Shown piece after piece: positions 5,758-13,000 of a stretch of DNA of 13,468 nt. Source of the DNA: Syntrophorhabdus sp. PtaB.Bin184 (GTDB lineage: Bacteria > Desulfobacterota > Syntrophorhabdia > Syntrophorhabdales > Syntrophorhabdaceae); contig MVQQ01000154.1 of the NCBI GenBank assembly GCA_002067555.1, positions 1 through 13,468 of the forward strand, given 5' to 3'. The notes beneath the pieces were generated by a model. The model saw only the letters and a list, made by a program, of their open reading frames with translations. It had not been told where the DNA came from and searched no databases. The stretch's first letter is position 1. Every line of letters begins with the position of its first letter. The translations under genes and the position numbers were made by a program.

Positions 5758-7806
5758 CTACCGGTCCAGCATTTCGATCTTCGCGTCGACTATGACGCAT
5801 CCTTTGCCTTCGTCGTAAACGATGACAGGGTTGATGTCGAGGTTCACTATGTCGGGATTGGCCGCGAGGAGGTTCGATACGCCGACGATAACCTCCGTGA
5901 GGGCCCTCGTGTCTGCGGGCATTCTGCCTCGGGCGCCGTTGAGAATGGAGGCGCCCTTCAGGTCATCTATCATACCGCGCGCCTCCGCCTCATCGACGGG
6001 GGCAACCCTGATCGACCTGTCGGCCAGGATCTCCACGTATATGCCGCCGAGGCCGCAGACCACCACGGGGCCGAACTCATTGTCGAAGCGGCCTCCAATG
6101 ATGATCTCCCGGCCCTGCGAAACCATCCTCTGGATGATATAGCGCTTCGCATCCATTGCCTCGAGGGCGCGCAAAAGGTCTTCCCTGTCCCTGATGTCGA
6201 GGAATACTCCTCCCGCCTCCGACTTGTGCAACATCTCTCCCTCACCGGACTTGAGTGCAAGGGGATATCCGAGGATCTCCGCCCGCGCAAGAACCTCGTC
6301 CCGGCTGCCGGCCGAAGCGTTTTCCGCCACGGGGAGCTGCCAGCGTGAAAGCAGGGAAAAACACTCGGCGGGGTCAAGGAAGCGCCGGGCCCGACCCTCA
6401 TCCGCATGGGTACGCGGTGGCCCATCCGGTCTTGGCGGGGCTGAGCGTCTCCGCCTTTTCGCCTCGTAATGCCTCAGGGACCATTCAAGGGCCCTCATCG
6501 CCTGGTCCACGTCGGTGAAGACGGGAAGGTCGGCCGCCTCCTTCACGCCGAACCATTCCGCCCTGTTCGTCACGACGCAAAGGGCGACCGGCTTGTTGTA
6601 CGCCGGCGTGACCCGCGAGGCAAAGCGAAAGAAATCTCTCACTTTGCTGCCATCGCTCTCGGAACTGTATGTGACGACGAAGACAACCCCGTCCACTCCG
6701 TTCTCCTGAAGCGCCATCTCGAGGATGGAGCCGTATTCGTTGAGATCGTAGATATCTCCGATGTCCAGCGGGTTCGTGGCCGCGATGACGTTGAGCTTTT
6801 TCTGCGCAATCCCTTCGTAGAAGCCATCGGAGAGGCTGGCAAACTCAAAGCCGTATCTTCTGGCCGCATCGGCGCTCAAAACACCGTGGCCGCCGGACCG
6901 CGAGATGAGGGCAAGCCTCCTGCCCTGAAGCACGGGCAGGCTGAATACCTTGAAACAGTCTACCATCTCCTGAAAATTGGTCACCCTGATGACACCTGCC
7001 TGCCGCATGGCCGCATCGGCCACATCATCGTCACCGGCAAGCGCGGTGGTGTGGAATTTCGCTATCTCACCGCTCGACGGGCTCCTGTTCGCCTTGAGGA
7101 CCACGATGGGTTTGTCCGACGAGGCGGCAAGGTTCATGAACCGTCTGCCGTCGGAGAAGTTCTCCAGGTAAAGACCGACAACACCCGTTCCCTCATCCCC
7201 GAGCATGTACTCAAGTATGTCGTTCTCGTTCGTCATGAGCTTGTTGCCGATGCTCACGAGCTTCCTCAGGCCCACGTTCTCGACGGAGCAGAGCATGCAG
7301 GTATCATAGAAGACTCCGCCGCTCTGGGAGATGAGCGACGCCGATCCCTTTTTCATATATTGCGGATCCATGATGAAGAAGGGGACGACGACGCCGGCTT
7401 CGAGATTCACTATGCCGAAGCAATTGGGCCCGATCACCGTCATGCGGTAGCGCCGCGCTATGGAGAGCATCTCGTCCTCCAAAGCCCGGCGGTCTCCCGA
7501 GAACTCGCTGAAACCACCCGATTCAAGAATCACGTTGCGTATCCCCTTCCTCCCGCACACCTCCAGGGTTTGAGGGGCGTACCGGGCGGGCACAAGCACC
7601 ACGGCGAGGTCGGGCACGGTCGCCACTTCATCGAGACCCGCCAGTATCTTTATCCCCGCAACCATACCCTGCGATGTCCCGACGGGGTAAATATCCCCCC
7701 GGAAACCGAAGCTGACGAGGTTCCCCGCTATGATACGGGCAAGATTGGACCGCGCCTCGGAAACACCGAAAACGGCAATGCTTTCAGGATAGAAGAATTT
7801 TTTCAT
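5758..7806 (-). CDS. ADP-forming acyl-CoA synthetase (acetate--CoA ligase family), fused alpha-beta form
   Basis: A 682-residue protein that should interconvert an acyl-CoA, ADP and phosphate with the free acid, CoA and ATP. The N-terminal part has a Rossmann CoA-binding domain (FYPESIAVFGVSE, ~4-16; VIGPNCFGIVNLEAG, ~124-138). A succinyl-CoA-ligase-like domain follows (SLISQSGGVFYD, ~157-168). The motif KFHTTALAGDDDVADAAMRQAGVIRV holds the likely phospho-acceptor His252. After an Arg/Pro-rich linker (~455-480) comes an ATP-grasp domain of the acyl-CoA synthetase type (ALKSGEGEMLHKSEAGGV; ending NLDINPVIVYDEG). This is the normal alpha-beta fusion length of ~700. I start at the ATG at 7806, which has AAGGA at a good distance; a TTG at 7836 in the same frame is less likely. 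The substrate acid cannot be predicted. Such enzymes conserve ATP during fermentation or syntrophic acid oxidation. The His motif reads HTTALAG rather than the common HTGALAG, and the glycine motif is SRSGGHGVL. Confidence 0.88.
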   Translation of the reverse strand: MKKFFYPESIAVFGVSEARSNLARIIAGNLVSFGFRGDIYPVGTSQGMVAGIKILAGLDEVATVPDLAVVLVPARYAPQTLEVCGRKGIRNVILESGGFSEFSGDRRALEDEMLSIARRYRMTVIGPNCFGIVNLEAGVVVPFFIMDPQYMKKGSASLISQSGGVFYDTCMLCSVENVGLRKLVSIGNKLMTNENDILEYMLGDEGTGVVGLYLENFSDGRRFMNLAASSDKPIVVLKANRSPSSGEIAKFHTTALAGDDDVADAAMRQAGVIRVTNFQEMVDCFKVFSLPVLQGRRLALISRSGGHGVLSADAARRYGFEFASLSDGFYEGIAQKKLNVIAATNPLDIGDIYDLNEYGSILEMALQENGVDGVVFVVTYSSESDGSKVRDFFRFASRVTPAYNKPVALCVVTNRAEWFGVKEAADLPVFTDVDQAMRALEWSLRHYEAKRRRRSAPPRPDGPPRTHADEGRARRFLDPAECFSLLSRWQLPVAENASAGSRDEVLARAEILGYPLALKSGEGEMLHKSEAGGVFLDIRDREDLLRALEAMDAKRYIIQRMVSQGREIIIGGRFDNEFGPVVVCGLGGIYVEILADRSIRVAPVDEAEARGMIDDLKGASILNGARGRMPADTRALTEVIVGVSNLLAANPDIVNLDINPVIVYDEGKGCVIVDAKIEMLDR

Positions 7807-7844
7807 CACGGGTCCTTGCAGAAAGGGCAATCTCAACGCGCCTT

Positions 7845-7873
7845 AGTATAACCTGCCAGAAGCATGAATACAA
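7845..7873 (-). promoter_or_regulatory. Putative promoter of the acyl-CoA synthetase gene
   Basis: On the minus strand TTGTAT (7873-7868) and TATACT (7850-7845; 5 of 6 to the -10 consensus) are separated by 17 bases. They lie about 40 bases before the ATG at 7806. The -35 is weak (3 of 6). The intergenic region 7807-8018 between the divergent genes holds this and the opposing candidate at 7978-8006, and nothing else I can name. Confidence 0.4.
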
Positions 7874-7977
7874 GGCCTGTCGGGGCTTGCCGTGTTGACA
7901 GCCAAAACTGCCCTTTGTGAACCTGATCCGAAAATCCGCCGGGTCATGGTTCAGTGAAATACATTGACATAAACCTG

Positions 7978-8006
7978 CTTACATTCCCTGCGAAGGGTGA
8001 TATACT
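7978..8006 (+). promoter_or_regulatory. Putative promoter of the small cysteine-rich protein gene
   Basis: CTTACA (7978-7983; 4 of 6) and TATACT (8001-8006; 5 of 6) are separated by 17 bases on the plus strand. The -10 ends 12 bases before the ATG at 8019, predicting a very short leader that would just contain GGGAAG. A perfect TTGACA lies at 7964-7969 but is too far from this -10 to pair with it. Confidence 0.4.
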
Positions 8007-8018
8007 TATGGGAAGATT

Positions 8019-8417
8019 ATGAGAAAGGTGGCTGCGATACTCGCGATCATTGTTTGCCTTTCCCTCGTTGCGCCAACCGTTGGAGAGGCACGGCGGTACT
8101 ATTACGGGCCGTGCAGGGGATGCTGCGGGTGTTCCGGCGACTACTGGGTACCGGCCGCGGTCCTCGCCGGCACCGTGCTCGCCGGCGCCCTGGTGATCGG
8201 TGCAATGAGCCAGAGCTCGCGACAACCGACCCAACCAACCGTCTCCCAGCCGGCATACCGGCCGATCGATACCCGCCAGCCTTACGCCTCTCCAGATCCT
8301 GACTTCCTTGCCCGATACAGCAAGAAAGAGGTCTCCGGCCAGTGGACGATCGTCCCTGCCCAGAAGGTGGGCGACACCTGGGTTCCCGCCCACCGCGTAT
8401 TCGTCCCCGATCCCTAA
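8019..8417 (+). CDS. Small exported protein with CxxCCxC motif and one membrane segment; function unknown
   Basis: A 132-residue protein not assigned to a named family. Residues 1-24 form a classic signal peptide (basic MRK, hydrophobic AAILAIIVCLSLVAP, then VGEA). The mature part begins RRYYYGPCRGCCGCSG with Cys 32, 35, 36 and 38. Next is a hydrophobic Ala/Gly/Val helix (~44-62), a Gln/Pro/Ser-rich linker (~65-90) and a C-terminal segment (SPDPDFLARYSKKEVSGQWTIVPAQKVGDTWVPAHRVFVPDP region) with aromatic and valine alternation. The overall plan suggests an envelope protein anchored by one helix with a periplasmic tail. The start ATG at 8019 follows GGGAAG closely. It is divergent from the acyl-CoA synthetase gene and convergent with the TPR gene, with a repeat-rich border between. 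The signal peptide and good codon structure make it a real gene; no function is proposed. Confidence 0.75.
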   Translation: MRKVAAILAIIVCLSLVAPTVGEARRYYYGPCRGCCGCSGDYWVPAAVLAGTVLAGALVIGAMSQSSRQPTQPTVSQPAYRPIDTRQPYASPDPDFLARYSKKEVSGQWTIVPAQKVGDTWVPAHRVFVPDP

Positions 8418-8431
8418 AAAGATGGTTCCAT

Positions 8432-8547
8432 TCGCTTGAACCGCTTGAACGGTAAGAAACGAAAATCAGAGTACCGCAGGCATCTCACAGGTTTGTTTGG
8501 GTCTTTTCACGTTCAAGCAATTCAAACGGCTCAAGCGGTTTGAGCTG
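8432..8547. repeat. Second copy of the 9-base inverted repeat arrays, between convergent genes
   Basis: Two tandem units on the left (TCGCTTGAA 8432-8440, CCGCTTGAA 8441-8449) face four degenerate complementary units on the right (TTCAAGCAA 8512-8520, TTCAAACGG 8521-8529, CTCAAGCGG 8530-8538, TTTGAGCTG 8539-8547). The arrangement, unit length and spacing resemble 137-294. The ~60-base centre (8450-8511) has no coding sequence I can support. The block fills most of the gap between the stop codons at 8417 and 8559. It could fold on either strand and act as a two-way transcription end; on the plus strand GTCTTTTC lies at 8501-8508. Confidence 0.75.
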
Positions 8548-8558
8548 TTTTCTCTTTC

Positions 8559-9731
8559 CTACCGTTCCATGAACTTCATATAGCATTCGCTGTATCGTAT
8601 GTTGTCGAAATCCTTTTCCCTGGCGACGATGCTCCTGTTCCGCAGCCCTCCCCTCGTGTAGGCGAGGTTCAGCCACCTGCATGCCTCGGATGCATTCTTC
8701 CTGAGGGACTCCACCCTTGCCAGGAGCATTGTCGCGGCAACGTCGCCTGGCTTCAACTCCAGCGCCTTCGTGAGGTCAGCGGCGGAATCATCGAGACGTT
8801 CCATCTCCCTGTACAGGGCGGCCCGTGTCACGTAAAGCCCCGGGCTGTTGGGCCTTAGCTCAATGGCCTTCGTGAAGTCTTCCTCCGCCCTGTCCGGCCG
8901 CCTGTAGAAAACATAGGCCAGACCTCTCTGGGAATAGAGGATGACCTGCGTCGGATCGATCTTTATCGCCCTCGAGAGGTCTTCGATGGCCCTGGCGTAT
9001 CTTTTCGTCGCGGCATAGATGTCCGCCCGGCCCTGATAGGCCTGCCAGAACCCCGGTGCGATCCTTATCAGCGCGTTGTAGTCCTGAAGCGCCTCTTCGT
9101 AACGCTTCATCTTCTTCTGCACAAGGCCCCGGCCGAGAAGGCTCAGAGAGTCGCCAGGGTTCAACTCCAACGCCTTCGTGTAGTCATCCACCGCCTTCTG
9201 CTGCTCGTTCATAGCCGCATGCGTATTTCCCCGGAAGCATAATGCCCGGGCGTTCTTCGGGTCGAGTTCGATGGACCTTCCCAGGTCCCCCAGGGCCTCC
9301 TCGTATCTCTTTTCCACGTAGGAGATCATCCCCCTGTGTGCCAGGGCAGCCGAGCTGGCTGGATTGATCTCTATCGCTCTCGACAGGTCTGCACGCGCTG
9401 CCTTGTAGTCCTTCTTCATCTCATGGACCTGCCCGCGACCCAGATACGCCGTGTCGCTCTTCGGGTCCATACCTATGGCACGGTCGAAATCGCCCATTGC
9501 CTTCTGCACGTCACCCGTACCCACATACGCGAACCCCCGCCAGGCGTGCTCGGCAGCCAACTCCTCTTTCGATAGCTTCCCGGACGCTATCCCTGCGCTG
9601 CACTCCTCCACCGCCCGGGCGAACCGACCCTGCATGACGAGGTCCCGGCAAGCCACGGTGGCACGCCCGGCCGATGGGAATAAAACCGCGAGACAGACAG
9701 AACAGAGAAGCGCAGCGATGGCTGACTTCAT
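8559..9731 (-). CDS. Secreted tetratricopeptide-repeat (TPR) protein
   Basis: A 390-residue protein with a signal peptide (MKSAIAALLCSVCLAVLFPSAGRA, likely cleaved near residue 24), so periplasmic or exported. No lipobox is evident. Eight tandem 34-residue TPR units follow: the conserved proline closing each unit falls at 90, 124, 158, 192, 226, 260, 294 and 328, exactly 34 apart with no insertions. Each unit has the A-x-x-x-RG...Y-x-x-A-x-x-D-x-x-x-A-I-x-x-x-P pattern. A ninth degenerate unit and an end-of-group tail (ACRWLNLAYTRGG... DFDNIRYSECYM, ~350-385) complete the fold. Cys28 and Cys44 before the repeats could form a disulfide. The ATG at 9731 has a textbook AGGAGG (9742-9737) 5 bases upstream. 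TPR arrays are protein-interaction scaffolds; partner and role are unknown. It is transcribed alone, after the nuo operon on the same strand. Confidence 0.9.
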   Translation of the reverse strand: MKSAIAALLCSVCLAVLFPSAGRATVACRDLVMQGRFARAVEECSAGIASGKLSKEELAAEHAWRGFAYVGTGDVQKAMGDFDRAIGMDPKSDTAYLGRGQVHEMKKDYKAARADLSRAIEINPASSAALAHRGMISYVEKRYEEALGDLGRSIELDPKNARALCFRGNTHAAMNEQQKAVDDYTKALELNPGDSLSLLGRGLVQKKMKRYEEALQDYNALIRIAPGFWQAYQGRADIYAATKRYARAIEDLSRAIKIDPTQVILYSQRGLAYVFYRRPDRAEEDFTKAIELRPNSPGLYVTRAALYREMERLDDSAADLTKALELKPGDVAATMLLARVESLRKNASEACRWLNLAYTRGGLRNRSIVAREKDFDNIRYSECYMKFMER

Positions 9732-9773
9732 ATCATCCTCCTCTCACAGGCATGGAGCACGCCCGTTCCGGAT

Positions 9774-9801
9774 ACTTTACACCATTGCGCCCGAATATCA
9801 A
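9774..9801 (-). promoter_or_regulatory. Putative promoter of the TPR protein gene
   Basis: On the minus strand TTGATA (9801-9796; 5 of 6) and TAAAGT (9779-9774; 4 of 6) are separated by 16 bases. The start of transcription would be near 9766, giving a leader of ~35 bases that contains the AGGAGG at 9742-9737. Supports separate transcription from the nuo genes. Confidence 0.45.
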
Positions 9802-9876
9802 GAAAGATGCCCCAGGCGGCTTCTCCGAAGGGCGCTTCGCGCAGGGAGACAAGCCCGACCCCGCCTGACAGTGAAA

Positions 9877-9910
9877 CGGCCGACCGTGAGCAAAACATCA
9901 CGGACGGCCG
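9877..9910 (-). terminator. Stem-loop closing the nuo operon
   Basis: CGGCCGACCGTGA (9877-9889) and TCACGGACGGCCG (9898-9910) pair over 13 positions with a single mismatch around an 8-base A-rich loop (plus strand). On the minus strand the stem is followed by TTTCACTG, a poor U tract. It lies 33 bases after the nuoN stop, as expected for an operon-end structure. It may protect the 3' end rather than terminate on its own. Confidence 0.55.
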
Positions 9911-9942
9911 CATCATGAACTTTGGATCCTTCTCCAGGCGAT

Positions 9943-11403
9943 CTAACTGAAGATGCCTACCGCCTTCTGGGCTATAAGAAGAAAGGTCTTGGGAAAGATG
10001 CCCATGTGCAGGAGCGCCCATATGCAGATGAGCATGACGAGGCCATATCCCGGCGCCTTGTCCGCCGTCCCCGGCTCGCCAATGGTGTCCCTGAAGTACA
10101 TGTACATCATCACCCTGAGATAGTAGTATGCGGCCACGACACTGTTGAGGAAGCCGATGATGGCCAGCCAGTAGTACTGTGCCTTCACCGCTGTGCTGAA
10201 GACATAGAATTTTCCCATGAATCCGGCCAGCGGAGGGACTCCGGCAAGGGACAAAAGAAAGATGCTCATGCACAGCGCGATAAACGGGTGGCGGGCACCG
10301 AGGCCCGCATAGCTGTCGAGGTCGCTGTTATTGTCGCCCTTTTTCTGCAGAACGATAACCACCGTAAAGGCACCGATATTCATGAAGGAATAGGCCATGA
10401 GATAGTAGAGCATGCTTGACGCAAGCGTTCTGTCGCCGGTTATGAAGGCAACCAGTATGTATCCGGCATGGGCAATGCTCGAATACGCGAGCATCCGCTT
10501 GATGTCCCGTTGGACGAGGGCTGTGATGTTCCCGATACACATCGTCAGCACCGCAAGTACCCAGATGATCTCCGACCAGCCAAACTGGAAGGGAACGAAG
10601 GCGGTGAAGAAAACGCGTATCAGGGCTCCGAACGCCGCCGCCTTCACGCCCGTCGCCATGTAGGCGGTGATGGAGGTCGGCGCACCCTGGTAGACGTCGG
10701 GAGTCCACATGTGAAAAGGTACCGAGGCTATCTTGAACCCGAAACCCACGATCAGAAAACCCAGACCTATCACGAACATCGTCGCGGAGAAGGGCTGCTT
10801 CGTAAGAAAAAACTTCTTCAGATCCGCCACATCCATGAGCCCTGTCGAACCATAGATCATCGCCATCCCGTAGAGGAGGAATGCCGTGGCGAAAGCACCA
10901 AGGAGAAAATACTTCAGGGCCGCCTCCACGGAGGACAGGTTGCCCCTCAGGAGCCCGCAGAGCACATAGATCGAAAGGGACATGACCTCGAGCCCGATAA
11001 AGATCGTGACAAAATGATGCGACGACGTCATGACCATCATGCCGAGCACCCCGAACATCAGGAGCGCGTAGTATTCCCCCGACCCTATCTCTTCCCGGTC
11101 AGCATAGCGCAGGGAGACCACGGACACAAGGATAAGGATGGCTATGAAGAGACCCTTGAAGAAAGTCCCGAAATTATCAATGGTATAGAGCTGATTGAAC
11201 ACCTCCTGGTTCCCGCCCCAGAGGTTCACCGTAAAGTACATGGCGCAGACGGAACCGATCACGGAAAGCACGCCGCATGTCTTCGAGGCGACGGGTCCCC
11301 TTGTCAGGCCGCCGATGATGAGCAACAGAAGTCCCCACCCGGCCAGCATGATCTCGGGCATTATCCATCCAAACTCAGAGGCAGATATCATTGAAGCGTC
11401 CAT
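9943..11403 (-). CDS. nuoN: NADH-quinone oxidoreductase (complex I) subunit N
   Basis: A 486-residue integral membrane protein with roughly 13-14 hydrophobic helices, one of three antiporter-like proton-pumping subunits in the membrane arm of complex I. Key motifs include FIGLEVMSLSIYVL with Glu139, GFGFKIASVPFHMWTPDVYQGAPT with Lys224, TGVKAAAF with Lys254, and RDIKRMLAYSSIAHAGYIL; these correspond by family pattern to the charged residues of the proton channel. YAGLGARHPFIALCMSIFLLSLAGVPPLAGFMGKF is the NuoN hallmark separating it from NuoM. The start is the ATG at 11403 with AGGGGTG 7 bases upstream, and the gap to nuoM is 12 bases. It is the last gene of the operon, followed by a stem-loop. 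Length matches the family. Confidence 0.95.
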   Translation of the reverse strand: MDASMISASEFGWIMPEIMLAGWGLLLLIIGGLTRGPVASKTCGVLSVIGSVCAMYFTVNLWGGNQEVFNQLYTIDNFGTFFKGLFIAILILVSVVSLRYADREEIGSGEYYALLMFGVLGMMVMTSSHHFVTIFIGLEVMSLSIYVLCGLLRGNLSSVEAALKYFLLGAFATAFLLYGMAMIYGSTGLMDVADLKKFFLTKQPFSATMFVIGLGFLIVGFGFKIASVPFHMWTPDVYQGAPTSITAYMATGVKAAAFGALIRVFFTAFVPFQFGWSEIIWVLAVLTMCIGNITALVQRDIKRMLAYSSIAHAGYILVAFITGDRTLASSMLYYLMAYSFMNIGAFTVVIVLQKKGDNNSDLDSYAGLGARHPFIALCMSIFLLSLAGVPPLAGFMGKFYVFSTAVKAQYYWLAIIGFLNSVVAAYYYLRVMMYMYFRDTIGEPGTADKAPGYGLVMLICIWALLHMGIFPKTFLLIAQKAVGIFS

Positions 11404-11415
11404 TAACAGGCACCC

Positions 11416-12990
11416 CTATCTTGTCATATTCGTGTTCGCCACTTCCCGGGCCATTTTAGCCGGGACCGTGTTCCCTTCGAGAACCCGTGCCTGGGCACTC
11501 TTCTGCTTCACAAAGGCCAGGTATTCCGTCACTGACGTGTCCATCTTCTTGAAGAACATCTTCGGGTACACACCCATCAGGATTATGAAGAACACCATGC
11601 ACGTGAGGATGAGGATCTCCCGGCCGCCAAGGTCCTTCAGGTTCCTGTTCTCTTCCTTCGTCACGACCCCGAACATCACCCTCTGGAACATCCAGAGCAT
11701 GTAGACCGCTCCCAGTATCACGCCGGTCGTAGCGAGCGTCCCGTAAACCACGTTATTCTTGAACGCGCCCATAAGGATCAGAAACTCGCCCACAAAACCG
11801 TTCGTTCCCGGCAATGCGACGGATGAAAGGGTGATTATCATGAAAAAGGTGGCAAATATGGGCATCACCTTCGAAAGGCCGCCGAAGTCGGATATCATCC
11901 TCGTGTGCCTTCGCTCGTATATCATGCCGACGATAAGGAAGAGCCCGCCCGTTGATATGCCGTGGTTGAGCATCTGGTAGATACCGCCCTGGACTCCCTG
12001 CATGTTGAAGGCGAATATTCCGAGCATAACGTAGCCGAGGTGGCTTACGCTCGAGAATGCGATCAGCCTCTTGAGGTCGGGCTGCATCATGCTGACGATG
12101 GCGCCGTAAACGATCCCGATCACCGCCAGTATCGACATGAGTGGGATCGCGTCGATCGCGGCGGCCGGGAAAAGAGGGATCGCGAAACGGATAAAACCGT
12201 AGGTGCCCATCTTCAGGAGAACACCGGCGAGTATCACACTGCCCGCCGTCGGCGCTTCCGTATGGGCGTCCGGCAGCCAGGTATGCACCGGAAACATGGG
12301 AACCTTGATGGCAAAGGACAGGGCGAACGCCCCGAAAAGCCAATACTGCTTCGCGATGGGCACACTTGCCTTGTAAAGCTCAAGGACGTTAAAGGTGTAA
12401 ACGCCGGTGCTGTTGTAGTAGAAGAAGTAGAGCGTCAGGATCGCAACGAGCATGAGAACGCTTCCCGCCATGGTGAAAAGGAAGAACTTTATGGCGGCGT
12501 ATATCCTGCGCGGGCCACCCCACACACCGATGAGGAGGTACATCGGGATCAGCATCAGTTCCCAGAACACATAGAAGAGCACGAGATCGAGGGCGCAGAG
12601 CGTCCCTATCATCGCCGTTTCCAGGAAAAGGAAGGTTATGTAGTACTCCTTGACCTTGTCCTCGATGGCCTTCCACGAGCAAAGCACGCATATGACCGTA
12701 AGGAATGTCGTCAGGAGGACAAGCAGAAGGCTGATCCCGTCTATGCCCAGAAAGTAGCTGATGCCCCATTCGGGAAACCAGTCCGCTTTTTCAACGAACT
12801 GCATCGTCTTCGCTGCGTCATCGAACTTAAAGAAGAGCGGGATCGATACGGCGAACTCTATCAGGGAAATGACAAGGGTAAAGACCTTGATGAATTGAGC
12901 GTTCCTGCGATTCGCGAAAAGCAGGATCACTGCCCCGAGGAGCGGAAAGTATATGAGAAAGCTGAGTATTGGGACCGACATTACCGTCAT
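11416..12990 (-). CDS. nuoM: NADH-quinone oxidoreductase (complex I) subunit M
   Basis: A 524-residue membrane protein with about 14 helices, the middle antiporter-like subunit of the complex I membrane arm. Motifs include FYVFWELMLIPMYLLIGVWGG with the proton-channel Glu144, AIKVPMFPVHTWLPDAHTEAPTAGSVILAG (Lys229) followed by LLKMGTYGF (Lys260), and PDLKRLIAFSSVSHLGYVMLG. I choose the ATG at 12990: a GAAGGTG ribosome site, part of which overlaps the nuoL stop, sits 5 bases upstream, and this start puts the key glutamate at 144 as in E. coli NuoM. A GTG at 12996 and an ATG at 12981 are in frame but fit worse. The C-terminal tail after the last helix (~495-524) is hydrophilic and slightly longer than usual. 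The NuoL-M-N order is standard. Confidence 0.95.
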   Translation of the reverse strand: MTVMSVPILSFLIYFPLLGAVILLFANRRNAQFIKVFTLVISLIEFAVSIPLFFKFDDAAKTMQFVEKADWFPEWGISYFLGIDGISLLLVLLTTFLTVICVLCSWKAIEDKVKEYYITFLFLETAMIGTLCALDLVLFYVFWELMLIPMYLLIGVWGGPRRIYAAIKFFLFTMAGSVLMLVAILTLYFFYYNSTGVYTFNVLELYKASVPIAKQYWLFGAFALSFAIKVPMFPVHTWLPDAHTEAPTAGSVILAGVLLKMGTYGFIRFAIPLFPAAAIDAIPLMSILAVIGIVYGAIVSMMQPDLKRLIAFSSVSHLGYVMLGIFAFNMQGVQGGIYQMLNHGISTGGLFLIVGMIYERRHTRMISDFGGLSKVMPIFATFFMIITLSSVALPGTNGFVGEFLILMGAFKNNVVYGTLATTGVILGAVYMLWMFQRVMFGVVTKEENRNLKDLGGREILILTCMVFFIILMGVYPKMFFKKMDTSVTEYLAFVKQKSAQARVLEGNTVPAKMAREVANTNMTR

Positions 12991-13000
12991 GAACACACCT

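Noticed and set aside
7807..7836. Extended start (TTG at 7836) for the acyl-CoA synthetase
   Set aside because: The ATG at 7806 has an AAGGA site at proper distance and matches the family N-terminus (xFYPESIAVxG); the ten extra residues look like leader sequence.
6469..7851. A 460-codon plus-strand open frame antisense to the acyl-CoA synthetase
   Set aside because: The minus-strand gene has full domain conservation; the antisense translation is His/Arg/Gly/Asp-rich and featureless.
7964..8006. TTGACA (7964-7969) paired with TATACT (8001-8006) as one promoter
   Set aside because: The spacing is 31 bases, far beyond the 16-19 expected for a sigma-70 promoter; CTTACA at 7978 fits the spacing better.
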